Notes: generated from the letters alone by a model not told the origin. A DNA stretch of 64,000 nt from Terriglobia bacterium (GCA_020073665.1 JAIQEU010000011.1:62001-126000), one strand, 5' to 3'. Positions 27,398 through 36,690 are shown, counted from the stretch's first letter. Made by a program: numbers and translations.

Positions 27398-28498
27398 TTA
27401 GTCAGCCGCAACCTCCTTGGGCGTCCCTTGCGCCTTCGACTTGCTGGGGCGCCGGTAGATGCCCTTGGACAGCATCATCTCCATGACCTGACGGCGAATC
27501 TCATCGTGGTCCGCGTGACGCCCGGGATGCTTCTCCAAGCCCAGGTTCTTGGGATAGAGCGCCTGCTCGTAGATGCAGCGGAACTGTTCCGTCCGCAAAT
27601 CCCTGAGCCAATTACCCCATAAGGAGCGAGTGCGATACTGGCGGAGAGCTTCTATGTCAATGATGGCGCCAGCGTACGAAGGCCCGGCTCCATACCCGTG
27701 CTCGGAAAGAATTCTGCCCTGGTAGTCCACGATCATGGATTTTCCGCCGAACGTATCCAGCGCATCGCCTGATTCCTGGGTAAGGAAATAGTTGGCCGGG
27801 TTGGGCGCAACCACGTAGCAGGTATTGTCCAAAGCTCGCGCCCGGTTCTGAATCTCCCAAAGGCCGTTGGCTACGTAAGGCTCCGGATAGGCGGGCCGGT
27901 ACAGCACCTCCGCACCATTCATGGCCAGGCCACGGGCGGTTTCCGGGAACGATCCTTCCATGCAGATGACGCAGCCCAGGCGTCCGATCTCGGTGTCCGC
28001 CACCGGAAAGAATGCGTCCAGGCCATCGCCGTAGAGTTCGACCCACTTGTCCCACACATCATGCGGCACGGTGGAGTGCTCCCGGGCAAAGACCTGGAGC
28101 TTGTAGTGCTTGAGAATCACCTCACCCGTGGGCGCAATGATGAAGGCGCCGTTGAAGAACTTCTTGGGGAACTCGGGATGCTTGATCTTGGCTTGGGCGA
28201 TGATGTAGGTGTTGTGCTGCTTGGCTTTGCGGCCCAGGGCCTCGGTCTCTTCTCCGGGGATGTCGAGGGCCATCTCATCCACGTACTTCTCGTGGTCCCA
28301 GTCAAACACCTCGTCGGTGAAGCCCTGCAGGCAACCCTCGGGCACGCAGATCAGGCGCACCGGCAGATCAATGGCGCTGAGCCAGACGGCAGCGTCGATC
28401 AGTTCCGAAATGTGCCGGATGTTGACGGCAACTTCCGAGCGCTTCCTGCAACCACGCATGGTAGGTTGCAGCGCAAGAGCCATATATTGCTCAATCAT
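27398..28498 (-). CDS. Nitrilase-superfamily carbon-nitrogen hydrolase, copy 2
   Basis: A 366-residue hydrolase of the same superfamily but a different branch. The triad is Glu in ICVPEGCLQG, Lys in LKHYKLQVF and Cys in GCVICMEGSFPE. A C-terminal extension of about 80 residues (RDLRTEQFRCIYEQALYPKN) is characteristic of a poorly known amidohydrolase group. It is the first of the two nitrilase-like genes in the minus-strand run. GGGGG precedes the ATG at 28498. Confidence 0.85.
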   Translation of the reverse strand: MIEQYMALALQPTMRGCRKRSEVAVNIRHISELIDAAVWLSAIDLPVRLICVPEGCLQGFTDEVFDWDHEKYVDEMALDIPGEETEALGRKAKQHNTYIIAQAKIKHPEFPKKFFNGAFIIAPTGEVILKHYKLQVFAREHSTVPHDVWDKWVELYGDGLDAFFPVADTEIGRLGCVICMEGSFPETARGLAMNGAEVLYRPAYPEPYVANGLWEIQNRARALDNTCYVVAPNPANYFLTQESGDALDTFGGKSMIVDYQGRILSEHGYGAGPSYAGAIIDIEALRQYRTRSLWGNWLRDLRTEQFRCIYEQALYPKNLGLEKHPGRHADHDEIRRQVMEMMLSKGIYRRPSKSKAQGTPKEVAAD

Positions 28499-28651
28499 GG
28501 TGCCCCCTATGGACGGTAGATTTTCGGCCGGGACTGGGTGCCCCAGCTACCAAGAGACTTCCGGCCGTACCCCAAAGTACTGGACTGGCATGCTAATGGC
28601 GTCTCCGGCGTCAGTCAACGGGTTTGCGAGATGGGCTCGGCAGAAAGGGAC

Positions 28652-29149
28652 CTATTTCGGCGTGAGGTGGATGATTGTTGCCAGCATGGTGGCAATCAGC
28701 TTTTCTTCTTTACCTTTTACCGCGAAGGCGTCAGCGGTACAGACGCAAAGCGTCTTGCCCGACCGCTTCACCATGGCCCGGGCAACAAAAACATCGCCTA
28801 CCGCCGGCGACAGCAAGTTCACCTTGAACTCCACGCTTAACACCTCCGCCTTGGCCGGCGCCACGCTAAGGGCGGCATAACCGCACGCGGAATCCAGGAT
28901 GCTGGTGATGGCGCCAGCGTGCACAAACTGGTCCTGCTGGGTCAGTTCCAGGCTGAATGGGAGCCGGATCTCCACCGCGCCGCGTCCGACGGAAGCCATC
29001 TCCGCCCCCAAGGTCGTCATGAATTGCTGCCGCGCGAAACTCGCCCGCACCTTCTGCTCGAATGCTTCCACGTGCTTGTCTCCGGACAAAATGTGGCGCC
29101 CTGAAAGCCGCCAATGCTGTCCCAAAGTAACACGGCGCGTTTCGCTCAT
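28652..29149 (-). CDS. PaaI-family thioesterase
   Basis: A 165-residue hotdog-fold protein. The catalytic region is VHAGAITSILDSACGYAA, and the later strands VLSVEFKVNLLSPAVGD and KTLCVCTADAF are typical of PaaI/YbgC-like acyl-CoA thioesterases. The N-terminal 40 residues are longer than usual, so a downstream start is possible. It lies 153 bp upstream of the amidohydrolase run and could share its regulation. It is divergent from the gene at 29274. Confidence 0.8.
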   Translation of the reverse strand: MSETRRVTLGQHWRLSGRHILSGDKHVEAFEQKVRASFARQQFMTTLGAEMASVGRGAVEIRLPFSLELTQQDQFVHAGAITSILDSACGYAALSVAPAKAEVLSVEFKVNLLSPAVGDVFVARAMVKRSGKTLCVCTADAFAVKGKEEKLIATMLATIIHLTPK

Positions 29150-29273
29150 GCGGTTGTTACTGTGACCGCAATTTATGGAATGCACCTCCGACACGCATTC
29201 TGGTTGAACCCTGCGACAGTCCGCGTGCATCATGTAAACTGCGGCAGCGGCGCTCACCCAACCACCATCCAGC

Positions 29274-30068
29274 ATGCGAACCCTTCTCTTGACGGCTCTG
29301 TCCCTGATGTTCGCCGTGGCTGCCGTCGGAACCGTGTACGCTCAGGATAACTACGAGATCCAGGTGTACGGCGCCGACACGGTGGACCCGGGGACCACCA
29401 TGCTCGAGCTGCACACCAACTACACAGCTGAAGGCAGCAAGACCGTGATCGATGGGGTCTTGCCCAGCAACCACGCCGTGCACGAGACTCTCGAACTCAC
29501 GCATGGTTTTAGCCACTGGTTCGAGACCGGCTTCTACGTTTTCACCAGCATTCAGCCCGACGGGGGCTGGCAGTGGGTCGGCGACCACATCCGGCCACGG
29601 GTGCGCGTGCCTGAATCCTGGCACTGGCCGGTGGGTGTGAGCCTCTCCCAGGAAGTTGGCTACCAGCGGCGGGACTTTTCTCCCGACACCTGGACCTGGG
29701 AGATCCGCCCGATCGTCGACAAGAAGCTAGGGCCCTGGTACCTGGCTTTCAACCCCGCGCTCGAGCGCGCCTGGCATGGCCCAAGCGTAAATAAGGGTGT
29801 GGAATTTTCACCCAGTGCCAAGCTGAGTTACGACTTCACCAAGCGGATCACTGGCGGGCTGGAATACTACGGAGCCCTGGGCCCGATCACCGGGTTTGAC
29901 TCCGCCGCCGACCAGCAACAGCAATTCTTCCCTTCCATCGATTTGAACCTGTCGCCGGACTGGGAGTTCAACTTCGGCGTCGGGGTAGGAACCACGCGCT
30001 CCACCGATCACCTGATCATCAAGTGCATCATCGGAAGACGTTTTTCCTGGGGCGGCAAACGTAAGTGA
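29274..30068 (+). CDS. Predicted outer-membrane beta-barrel protein
   Basis: A 264-residue exported protein with a signal peptide (1-23, ending VYAQD). Many alternating aromatic and hydrophobic strands follow (FETGFYVF, YLAFNPALE, GLEYYGAL and WEFNFGVGVG), ending in RRFSWGGKRK. This looks like a 12-14-strand outer-membrane barrel of unknown role. It is preceded by TAAACT with TG (29235-29240), a plausible -10. Confidence 0.65.
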   Translation: MRTLLLTALSLMFAVAAVGTVYAQDNYEIQVYGADTVDPGTTMLELHTNYTAEGSKTVIDGVLPSNHAVHETLELTHGFSHWFETGFYVFTSIQPDGGWQWVGDHIRPRVRVPESWHWPVGVSLSQEVGYQRRDFSPDTWTWEIRPIVDKKLGPWYLAFNPALERAWHGPSVNKGVEFSPSAKLSYDFTKRITGGLEYYGALGPITGFDSAADQQQQFFPSIDLNLSPDWEFNFGVGVGTTRSTDHLIIKCIIGRRFSWGGKRK

Positions 30069-30099
30069 AGGGAACCCATCTCGAAATGATTTTGGGAAG

Positions 30100-30153
30100 G
30101 GCACGGCTTCAGCCGTGCCACTCCGCGTCAACAAGGAAGGCGGCTTTAGCCGC
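30100..30153. repeat. REP-like paired hairpins
   Basis: GCACGGCT and AGCCGTGC form a stem at 30101-30118, and GCGGCT with AGCCGC form a second at 30140-30153. They lie between convergent genes. The type is common as dispersed repeats in acidobacterial genomes, which is from general knowledge. Confidence 0.6.
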
Positions 30154-30183
30154 TGCGGGAATCCCTTAACTGCCGGCCGACCT

Positions 30184-31272
30184 CTAGCCAATCGGCTCCG
30201 GGGGCGGCAGGGGCGGCGGCAAGGGCGGGGTCGCGACCGGAATCACCGGCGCCGGCGGCGCGGGATAAAGCAACTGCTGCAACGCCGGATAGCGCGAAGC
30301 GAAGAAGTAAATCGAATAGGCCGGAAAGAACACGATCGGCGGCACCGAGACCAGCGAAATCACGTAGAGAATCAATCCCACAAGGATCGTTCCAACCACC
30401 ACCGCCAGGGTTATGGTGTAGAGGTTCCACTGCAAGCCGGCGGCCTTTCCGCCCAGCACCAGCACCGCGCCCACTCCGCCGACCGGGATCAGCAGGATCA
30501 GGATCACGATCGTAGAAATAATGCTGACGAGTACCGCCGCGCCAATCGCCATCACAATCTTCAAGCCGATGTAGCCGGCATAGCCGCCCTTTTCCGTCTT
30601 CAGCATGGGCCAGAAGCGCCGCCAGCCTTCCATGGCGCTCACGTCCTCCAACGCCATCTGCGGCACCACGAAATCCTTGGTCATGACGTGCACCACGAAC
30701 CAGCAAGCCACGAACGCAAACAAAACCATGAACAGCAGCATGCCCCCGAGCACCAGCGGGACGGTGTGCCGGCTGGGTTCTTTGAGCCATCCGGCAGCAA
30801 AGGCGAAAGCCGCGGGAATTCCCACCAGAATAATCATGCCCGCCAGGAATCCGAGCAGCAGCAGGATCTGCCACAAGAAATAACGCAGACCGGGCCCTTG
30901 CCGCCGCCCCCAGCTTTTCCGGATCTCGCAGCTCTTGGCGAGGATGCTGTCAAACAGGACGAAGCGCATCACGCTGCCCACGTACAGGAACAACACTCCC
31001 AAGACCAGGGCGGCCACGATCAGCACTGCGATCAGCCCGGCATACAGCGCGGGATCAATGCCCCGCAGACCATAATCCAGCAGTTGCTGTGAGCCGCTGG
31101 TGCGCGTCGGCAACTGGAAACTCGAGGTATTGCAGCCGCCCGAACTGAGTTCGCCGGCGAGGAACCCCACCAGCGCCAGTTTGGCCCACTGGCCCACGCG
31201 GAACGGCTGCAGCAGTTGCTGTTTGGTGTGCTGGAAGGCGGGGCTCAGGGTATCGACCGCAGAAATCGGCAC
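30184..31272 (-). CDS. Polytopic membrane protein, DUF7544-like
   Basis: A 362-residue protein with about seven hydrophobic segments and a proline-rich C-terminus (PPLPPPLPPPEP). The motifs QWAKLALVGFLAGE and GWRRFWPMLKTEKGGYAGYIGLK are shared by the DUF7544-type family often seen near envelope genes in this type of bacterium. The start appears to be GTG at 31272. No catalytic motif is seen. Confidence 0.65.
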   Translation of the reverse strand: MPISAVDTLSPAFQHTKQQLLQPFRVGQWAKLALVGFLAGELSSGGCNTSSFQLPTRTSGSQQLLDYGLRGIDPALYAGLIAVLIVAALVLGVLFLYVGSVMRFVLFDSILAKSCEIRKSWGRRQGPGLRYFLWQILLLLGFLAGMIILVGIPAAFAFAAGWLKEPSRHTVPLVLGGMLLFMVLFAFVACWFVVHVMTKDFVVPQMALEDVSAMEGWRRFWPMLKTEKGGYAGYIGLKIVMAIGAAVLVSIISTIVILILLIPVGGVGAVLVLGGKAAGLQWNLYTITLAVVVGTILVGLILYVISLVSVPPIVFFPAYSIYFFASRYPALQQLLYPAPPAPVIPVATPPLPPPLPPPEPIG

Positions 31273-31321
31273 GCACGCACCTCGATGCCAGCAAGGTACT
31301 GCGAACGGGGGGACGGGTCAA

Positions 31322-31437
31322 TGGAATTGCAGAATTATAGGATTTTAGGATTGCCGAATTGAAAACTAAAATCCCAACACTTCGACTTCGGTGTTCGATT
31401 GTGCCATCCTACAATCCGAAAATCTGCAATCTCCGCT
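31322..31437. repeat. Word-repeat hairpin region
   Basis: Words such as GAATTGCAGAATT, GGATTTTAGGATT and CAATCCGAAAATCTGCAATC occupy the gap between the DUF7544-like gene and the permease. The inner segment CTTCGACTTCGGTG adds secondary structure. No gene is present. Confidence 0.6.
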
Positions 31438-32693
31438 CATTCGTATCGCAGCGCTTCCACGGGATCAAGCTTGGAGGCACGCAACGCCGGCACCAGGCCG
31501 CTGATCACGCCCACTACCAGCAGCACGACAGTCGAGAGCAGCACGGTAAACATGGAGATTTTCAGATGAATGTCGGCCTTGCCGGAGTCATCTTCAAACA
31601 GCGGCCCCATCAGCGGAACCGTGCCTACCGCGGCGGCGATGGCGTAGGAAAGCAGTACCCCGATGGCTCCGCCCAGCAGCATAATCAATAGGGTTTCGGC
31701 CAGGAATTGCAGCTTGATGTGCCGCTTCCTGGCGCCCAGCGCGCGGCGCAGGCCGATCTCACGGATGCGCTCGTCCACCGACACTAGCATGATGTTCATC
31801 ACCCCGACGCCGCCGATGCCCAGGGTCAGGGTGCCGATAAACGTCAGCAGCACCTGCAACCCGATGGTCAGCCCGTCAATGATGGGCCGGAATTCGTCGC
31901 GGCCGAACATCTGGATCGCCTTCTTGTCAGTCGGAGAGAACTGCTGGCGGGTGGCGATGGCCGCCAGCACCTGCGCCATCGCTTTCTTTTCAAACTGCGG
32001 TGCCACCGGCTCGAAAACCATCACCGCGGCATAGCGCGTGTTCCACAAGTCACCGGCCGCAGAGTAGGGGATCCAGGCAGAATCGTCATCGCTGGAGAAG
32101 TAGTTGCTCAACTGGATCTTGCGCGCCATCACCCCGATGACGGTGAAACGCACCCCGCCGATCTGAACCGTTTCTCCCACTGCTGGACGTCCGCTGAATA
32201 GTTGCTCGCGTACCCGGCCGCCGAGGAACACCACGCGCCGCCTTTCCAGTTCATCGGAGGGGCTGATCCACCGGCCTTCGGACGGCACTTCGTTGCGCAT
32301 CTCGCCGTACTCTGGACAAACGCCGCGCACCGCGGCCGTTCCCACCATGCGATCGCCATAGCCGATGCCGGGGCGCTTCACCGTTTCCAGGCAGACGTGC
32401 TTCACCAGCGGCGCGTCCTGTTTCACCATGTCGAGGTCAGCCTGCTCCAGCACCACTTTCTTCCCGGCACGCTGTCCACCCGGCTGCTCGCTGGTTTGCT
32501 GGGGCCAGCAGATGACCACACTCTTGCCGAAGGCATCGAACCCGCCGACCAGGATGCTGCGGAAACTGCTGCCGTACGCGATCAGCAGCGTGACCGTAGC
32601 GATGCCCCAGACGATCCCCAGCATGGTCAGCAGGCTGCGAGTGTAGTTGCGCTTCAACGCAATCCAGGCTTCGCGAATGATTTCCGTTAGCAT
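31437..32693 (-). CDS. FtsX/MacB-type ABC transporter permease, copy 1
   Basis: A 418-residue permease with an N-terminal transmembrane helix (about 20-40), a large periplasmic MacB-PCD domain and three C-terminal helices (about 275-300, 330-355 and 375-400). The loops IREIGLRRALGARKRHIKLQFLAE and the ending RASKLDPVEALRYE are diagnostic. It lies 12 bp downstream of a second such permease, but no ABC ATPase gene is next to either. The substrate is unknown. Confidence 0.9.
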   Translation of the reverse strand: MLTEIIREAWIALKRNYTRSLLTMLGIVWGIATVTLLIAYGSSFRSILVGGFDAFGKSVVICWPQQTSEQPGGQRAGKKVVLEQADLDMVKQDAPLVKHVCLETVKRPGIGYGDRMVGTAAVRGVCPEYGEMRNEVPSEGRWISPSDELERRRVVFLGGRVREQLFSGRPAVGETVQIGGVRFTVIGVMARKIQLSNYFSSDDDSAWIPYSAAGDLWNTRYAAVMVFEPVAPQFEKKAMAQVLAAIATRQQFSPTDKKAIQMFGRDEFRPIIDGLTIGLQVLLTFIGTLTLGIGGVGVMNIMLVSVDERIREIGLRRALGARKRHIKLQFLAETLLIMLLGGAIGVLLSYAIAAAVGTVPLMGPLFEDDSGKADIHLKISMFTVLLSTVVLLVVGVISGLVPALRASKLDPVEALRYE

Positions 32694-32705
32694 GGCCGGC
32701 GCTGC

Positions 32706-33965
32706 CTACCCTCCCGCCTCGTACCGCAGAGCCTCAATCGGATCAATCGACGCCGCCCGTCGCGCCGGATACACCCCGGCCAGCACTGCGACCGTTCCCA
32801 GCAGCCCGAAAGCCAGCAGGCCCGACTGCCAGGTGGCCAGCAAGCCGGCAAAAAAGTCCGGCATAGGCAGCAGGTTCACCAGGGAACAAATACCGTACGC
32901 GATGCCCAACCCCACGCCCCCGCTGACCAACGCAATCAGCAGCGCTTCCAGGAAAAACTGCTTCAGAATGCTGTCGGCGCGGGCGCCCAGGGCCTTGCGC
33001 ACGCCGATTTCGCGTGTCCGCTCGCGCACCGCTACCATCATCACGTTCATCACCCCCAGACCGCCCAGCACCAGGGTGACGATCCCCACCGCACCTAGGA
33101 AATATTTCATGCCGTCGGTCATCTGGCGGAAGGCCTTGGCCTCCTGCACCGTGTCCCAGATGGGACAAGCTTCCTTGTCGGTGGGATCGTAATTGTGCAT
33201 GCGCGCCAGCACGGCGCGCACTTCGTGCTTGCAGGCCTCGTGCTGTTCCACGGATCTGGGAGTGACCAGCATCTGATCGAAGGTATGAGGCGTCCCTGGC
33301 GGCTTGTCGGGGAAATCGCGCCGCATGGCGGCAAACGGAATGAATACTTTTTGCACGTCCCACCCGTCGTAGCTGGAGTCCTGCTTCTTCTGCGCCATCA
33401 CGCCGATGACGGTGTAGGGGAAATCATTCAGGTAGAGGGTCTCGCCGACGGGATTCCGGCCGGGAAACAGCTGCTTGGAGGCGTCGCTGCCCAGGAAGGC
33501 TACACGCCGCGCGTCCCGCTGGTCGTCCCAGTCGTAAAAGCGCCCCTGGCCCACGTCGAGGCTGCGGATGTAGGAAAACTCGGGATGCGACCCGGTCACG
33601 GTGAACGCCGCGTTGTTGTAGTTGCTGTGTGCCCGGACGTCGTTCTGCTCCAACTCTGGAATGGCGTACTGGCAATCGGGCGATTCCGACTGCACCGCGA
33701 CCACGTCGGCATCTTCCCAACGCACTGGTCGTCCGGCCCGCGCTCCGCCCACCTGCAGGCTGGTGCGGCCATGAAACACGATCATCAGGTCTTTGCCCAG
33801 GTTGCGGGCCTGTTCCGCCTGGCCTTGGCGCAAGCCTTCGCCGGCAGCCACCATCAGCACAATGGAAACGATCCCCCAGGCGATTCCGAACATGGTCAGG
33901 AAGGTGCGCAGTTTGTGCGACCACAAGGTGCGGAACACATCGCTGATGAGATCGCGCAAGACCAT
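32706..33965 (-). CDS. FtsX/MacB-type ABC transporter permease, copy 2
   Basis: A 419-residue permease of the same architecture and length as its neighbour: first helix about 20-40 (FGIAWGIVSIVLMVAAGEG), a periplasmic MacB-PCD domain, REIGVRKALGARADSILKQFFLE and the ending RRAASIDPIEALRYEAGG. The ATG at 33965 gives matching N-termini; a longer frame to 34094 adds unrelated sequence. The two genes are coupled and likely form a heterodimer, with the ATPase encoded elsewhere. Confidence 0.9.
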   Translation of the reverse strand: MVLRDLISDVFRTLWSHKLRTFLTMFGIAWGIVSIVLMVAAGEGLRQGQAEQARNLGKDLMIVFHGRTSLQVGGARAGRPVRWEDADVVAVQSESPDCQYAIPELEQNDVRAHSNYNNAAFTVTGSHPEFSYIRSLDVGQGRFYDWDDQRDARRVAFLGSDASKQLFPGRNPVGETLYLNDFPYTVIGVMAQKKQDSSYDGWDVQKVFIPFAAMRRDFPDKPPGTPHTFDQMLVTPRSVEQHEACKHEVRAVLARMHNYDPTDKEACPIWDTVQEAKAFRQMTDGMKYFLGAVGIVTLVLGGLGVMNVMMVAVRERTREIGVRKALGARADSILKQFFLEALLIALVSGGVGLGIAYGICSLVNLLPMPDFFAGLLATWQSGLLAFGLLGTVAVLAGVYPARRAASIDPIEALRYEAGG

Positions 33966-34074
33966 GCGGGATGCCCTCTGATTCGACGCAGGGACCGGCG
34001 GAACGTAAGCCGGCCTAGTGCTTGATACGAAAGGCGAAGGGGTTTTGTTGCAGAAATAGTCGGGGGCGGGCGGA

Positions 34075-34190
34075 AGCCGGAAGTAAGAAGTCAAAATGCA
34101 GGAGAAAGGTCAAAACCAAGTGCCGGGCGGCCCCGGCAGGGGTTCGGTTTTGCTTCTGCATTCAGGCTTCTAACTTCTTACTTCGTAGCC
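34075..34190. repeat. Word-repeat hairpin overlapping the trmFO stop
   Basis: GAAGTAAGAAGT (near 34079) pairs with ACTTCTTACTTC (near 34172), with an inner GC-rich hairpin CCGGGCGGCCCCGG. The right arm overlaps the stop codon of trmFO. Confidence 0.65.
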
Positions 34191-35539
34191 ACTAAACCGC
34201 TCGCTTCGACCCACCCGTCAAACTCCCGCAGCGCCCGCTCGCACTGCAGAAGGTGTCGCTCTTGGCGGTCTCTGACCTTCTTTTCCAGCGCTGGCAGCAG
34301 GTCAAACGTGATATTCGCCGGCTGAAACTTCTTGGGATCGGCGTGGGTGATGTAGTGCACCAGCGAGCCAAACGCTGAGGCACGTGGAGGTGGAACCAGC
34401 GCGTCGCCGGCCACCAGCGCTGCCGCATGCACGCCCGCCATCAAGCCGGTCGCGATCGACTCCACGTAGCCTTCGACGCCGCAGATCTGCCCGGCAAACA
34501 GCACCCGCGGATGCTCCTTCATCTGCAGCGTTTCCGAGAGCAGCGTGGGCGCGTTGATGTAGGTATTGCGGTGAATCTGCCCGTAACGCAGGAAGCGTGC
34601 ATTTTCGAGGCCGGGAATGAGCCGTAGCACCCGCGCCTGCTCACCGAATTTCAGGTGGTTCTGAAAACCGACCAGGTTGTAGGAATCGGCTCGCAGGTTC
34701 TCCTGCCGCAACTGCACCACCGCCCACGGCTGTTGCCCAGTCTGCGGATGCTTCAGACCCACCGGCTTCATGGGCCCGAAGCGCAGGGTATCGCGCCCCC
34801 GGCGCGCGATTTCCTCGATGGGCAGGCATCCCTCGAAATAATTCAGCTTCTCCCAGTCGCGCTCCTCCACTGCCTGCGCCGCCAGCAGCGCGTCGTAGAA
34901 GCGGTCGTACTCCTCGTTCGACATGGGGCAGTTGATGTAGTCGGCCGTGCCCTTGTCGTAGCGCGCCGCCATGTACACCTTGGTCATGTCGATGGAGTCG
35001 GCTTCCACGATGGGGCTGATGGAATCATAGAAATACAGCCTGTGGTGTGGCGTGGGAGCTCCCGCCCGCGCAGGGTCGGATGAGGGACTGAGTCTCGAGA
35101 TCTCCGCCGCCAGCGCATCCGAGGTCAAAGGCCCGCTGGCTATGATTGTGACCTTATCTTCGCGCATCTGCGTCACTTCCTCACGCAGAATAGAAATCAG
35201 AGGCTCCTTCGAAATTGTTTCCGTCACTTTGGCCGCGAAGGTCGCGCGATCGACGGCCAAGGCGTGCCCGGCGGGAACCGCGCACGCCCGAGCGATCTCC
35301 AACAGCAACGACCCTGCGCGGTGCATTTCTTCTTTCAACAGCCAGGGTGCGGTGTTCGGGCTATCGGATTTCAGGGAGTTGGAGCAGACCAGTTCGGCGA
35401 AATCTGCGGTCTGGTGCGCCGGAGTGGAGTGCACCGGACGCATCTCGAAGAGCTCGACCGCCACCCCGCGCCGGGCACACTGCCAGGCCGCTTCCGACCC
35501 GGCCAGTCCGGCGCCGATGATGCGCACGGGAAGGCTCAC
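34178..35539 (-). CDS. trmFO: tRNA (uracil-5)-methyltransferase TrmFO
   Basis: A 453-residue FAD enzyme that methylates U54 of tRNA using methylenetetrahydrofolate. The N-terminal GAGLAGSEAAWQCARRG and the family motif ELVCSNSLKSD are present, along with the later FAGQICGVEGYVESIATGLMAG. The start is GTG at 35539 and overlaps the upstream GNAT stop by 4 bp, so the two are translationally coupled. Confidence 0.95.
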   Translation of the reverse strand: MSLPVRIIGAGLAGSEAAWQCARRGVAVELFEMRPVHSTPAHQTADFAELVCSNSLKSDSPNTAPWLLKEEMHRAGSLLLEIARACAVPAGHALAVDRATFAAKVTETISKEPLISILREEVTQMREDKVTIIASGPLTSDALAAEISRLSPSSDPARAGAPTPHHRLYFYDSISPIVEADSIDMTKVYMAARYDKGTADYINCPMSNEEYDRFYDALLAAQAVEERDWEKLNYFEGCLPIEEIARRGRDTLRFGPMKPVGLKHPQTGQQPWAVVQLRQENLRADSYNLVGFQNHLKFGEQARVLRLIPGLENARFLRYGQIHRNTYINAPTLLSETLQMKEHPRVLFAGQICGVEGYVESIATGLMAGVHAAALVAGDALVPPPRASAFGSLVHYITHADPKKFQPANITFDLLPALEKKVRDRQERHLLQCERALREFDGWVEASGLVATK

Positions 35540-36015
35540 AGCGCCCTCTCCGCCATATCGCGCAATGCCTGGTCCTTCAGCAGCACCAGCTTCCAGTCGT
35601 CCAGGAAGTCGGCTCCCAGCGAGCGGTACATGTCGATGGCCGACTGGTTCCAGCCCAGAACCTCCCAGCGCATGCCGCTACATCCTTCCTCCTGGGAGAG
35701 TCTTGCCACTTTGATCAGCAGGCCCTTGCCGATTCCTTTTCCGCGAAATTGCGGGCGCACGAACAGATCCTCCAGAAAAAGTTGCCGGCCTCTCCAGGTG
35801 CTGTAGAAATCAAAGAACAGAGCATAGCCGGCGGCCTGCCCATCCCATTCCGCGAGCAAAGCGCAAAATTTCGGATCGTTTCCGAACCCATCTCTCGCTA
35901 ATTCCGATTCGGTGATCAGAACCGAATCGAGTTCGTGTTCATACTCTGCCAGTTCACGAATCAATGTCCTCAGCAGAGGCACGTCATTCACGGTCGCGGG
36001 ACGAATTGAGAGCAT
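35536..36015 (-). CDS. GNAT family N-acetyltransferase, diamine acetyltransferase-like
   Basis: A 159-residue acetyltransferase. The segments IRPATVNDVPLLRTLIRELAEYE and LFLEDLFVRPQFRGKGIGKGLL (acetyl-CoA loop) and WNQSAIDMYRSLGA resemble diamine or thialysine acetyltransferases. ATG 36015 has GGAG at 8 nt; a TTG at 36045 would be less likely. The first gene of a two-gene unit with trmFO. Confidence 0.85.
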   Translation of the reverse strand: MLSIRPATVNDVPLLRTLIRELAEYEHELDSVLITESELARDGFGNDPKFCALLAEWDGQAAGYALFFDFYSTWRGRQLFLEDLFVRPQFRGKGIGKGLLIKVARLSQEEGCSGMRWEVLGWNQSAIDMYRSLGADFLDDWKLVLLKDQALRDMAERAL

Positions 36016-36055
36016 GGGCGGGAACTCCGAGAAGGCAGCGATCAACAGTAGCGGT

Positions 36056-36063
36056 ATTATACT
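36056..36063. promoter_or_regulatory. Overlapping divergent -10 boxes of a GNAT gene and an AhpD-like gene
   Basis: ATTATACT reads TATAAT on the minus strand (36061 to 36056) toward the GNAT-trmFO unit and TATACT on the plus strand (36058-36063) toward the AhpD-like gene. The arrangement is the same as between ligA and its GNAT neighbour. Confidence 0.5.
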
Positions 36064-36083
36064 GGCTTTCGAAAAGAGGCCTC

Positions 36084-36611
36084 ATGGCGCGAGTCAGCTA
36101 CGTTGAACCCGGCAGTGCCCCACCCGAAGTCAAAGACATTTACGAAAAAATCTTTCGCGGCAAACCCGGCAACATTCAAAAGGCATTGGCCCACCGTCCC
36201 GAGATGCTGAAGAACTTTCTCCCGTTCTACGCCAGCGTGGGCCGCTCGCTCGACCGCAAGCTTTTTGAACTCATCTACATCCGCGTCTCCATGATCAATG
36301 GATGCCATTACTGCCTGCAGCATCACCTGGCGGCTTCGAAGCGGGTGGGAGTCATACCCGAGGATTGGCACGCGTTGAAAGCGGGGGCGTACGCTCGCTT
36401 CACCGAAAAAGAACAAACCGCCCTGGCCTACGCAGAGAAGCTGACTCGCTCTCCACATGATGTGACCGACGCCCACTTCGCCAATGTGAAGAAGCACTTC
36501 GCCGATCCGGAGATTGTGGATCTGCACATGCTGATCGGCCTGGTGAACCTGACCAACCGGGTCACCGGGCCGCTGAATTTGGAGCTGGAATTTGCGGAGG
36601 AAAAAATCTAG
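36084..36611 (+). CDS. Carboxymuconolactone decarboxylase/AhpD-like protein
   Basis: A 175-residue helical protein with the peroxidase-related motif INGCHYCLQHH (CxxC followed by His) typical of AhpD-like alkylhydroperoxidases, preceded by FELIYIRVS. The C-terminal region has a second helical repeat. AGAGG precedes the ATG at 36084. It probably detoxifies peroxides or acts in an unknown decarboxylation. It is followed by a word-repeat element and a dispersed repeat. Confidence 0.85.
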   Translation: MARVSYVEPGSAPPEVKDIYEKIFRGKPGNIQKALAHRPEMLKNFLPFYASVGRSLDRKLFELIYIRVSMINGCHYCLQHHLAASKRVGVIPEDWHALKAGAYARFTEKEQTALAYAEKLTRSPHDVTDAHFANVKKHFADPEIVDLHMLIGLVNLTNRVTGPLNLELEFAEEKI

Positions 36612-36652
36612 CTTCTAGTTTCTGGTTTCAAGTTCCCAGTTCCCTCCTTACG
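36610..36652. repeat. Word-repeat element after the AhpD-like gene
   Basis: Short variants of AGTTTCTGG and TTCAAGTTCCCAGTTCCC directly follow the stop codon at 36611. It is of the same general type as the elements at 15060, 18500 and 34075. Confidence 0.5.
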
Positions 36653-36653
36653 A

Positions 36654-36690
36654 ATTGTCATCGTGAGCGAAGCGAGGGACCCTGCTTTCT
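36654..36690. repeat. Dispersed repeat of the GAGCGAAGCGAGGG type
   Basis: TGTCATCGTGAGCGAAGCGA followed by GGGACCCTGCTTTCTGCC. This wording is known as a common dispersed intergenic repeat in many acidobacterial and other genomes. It does not encode a protein here. Confidence 0.55.
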
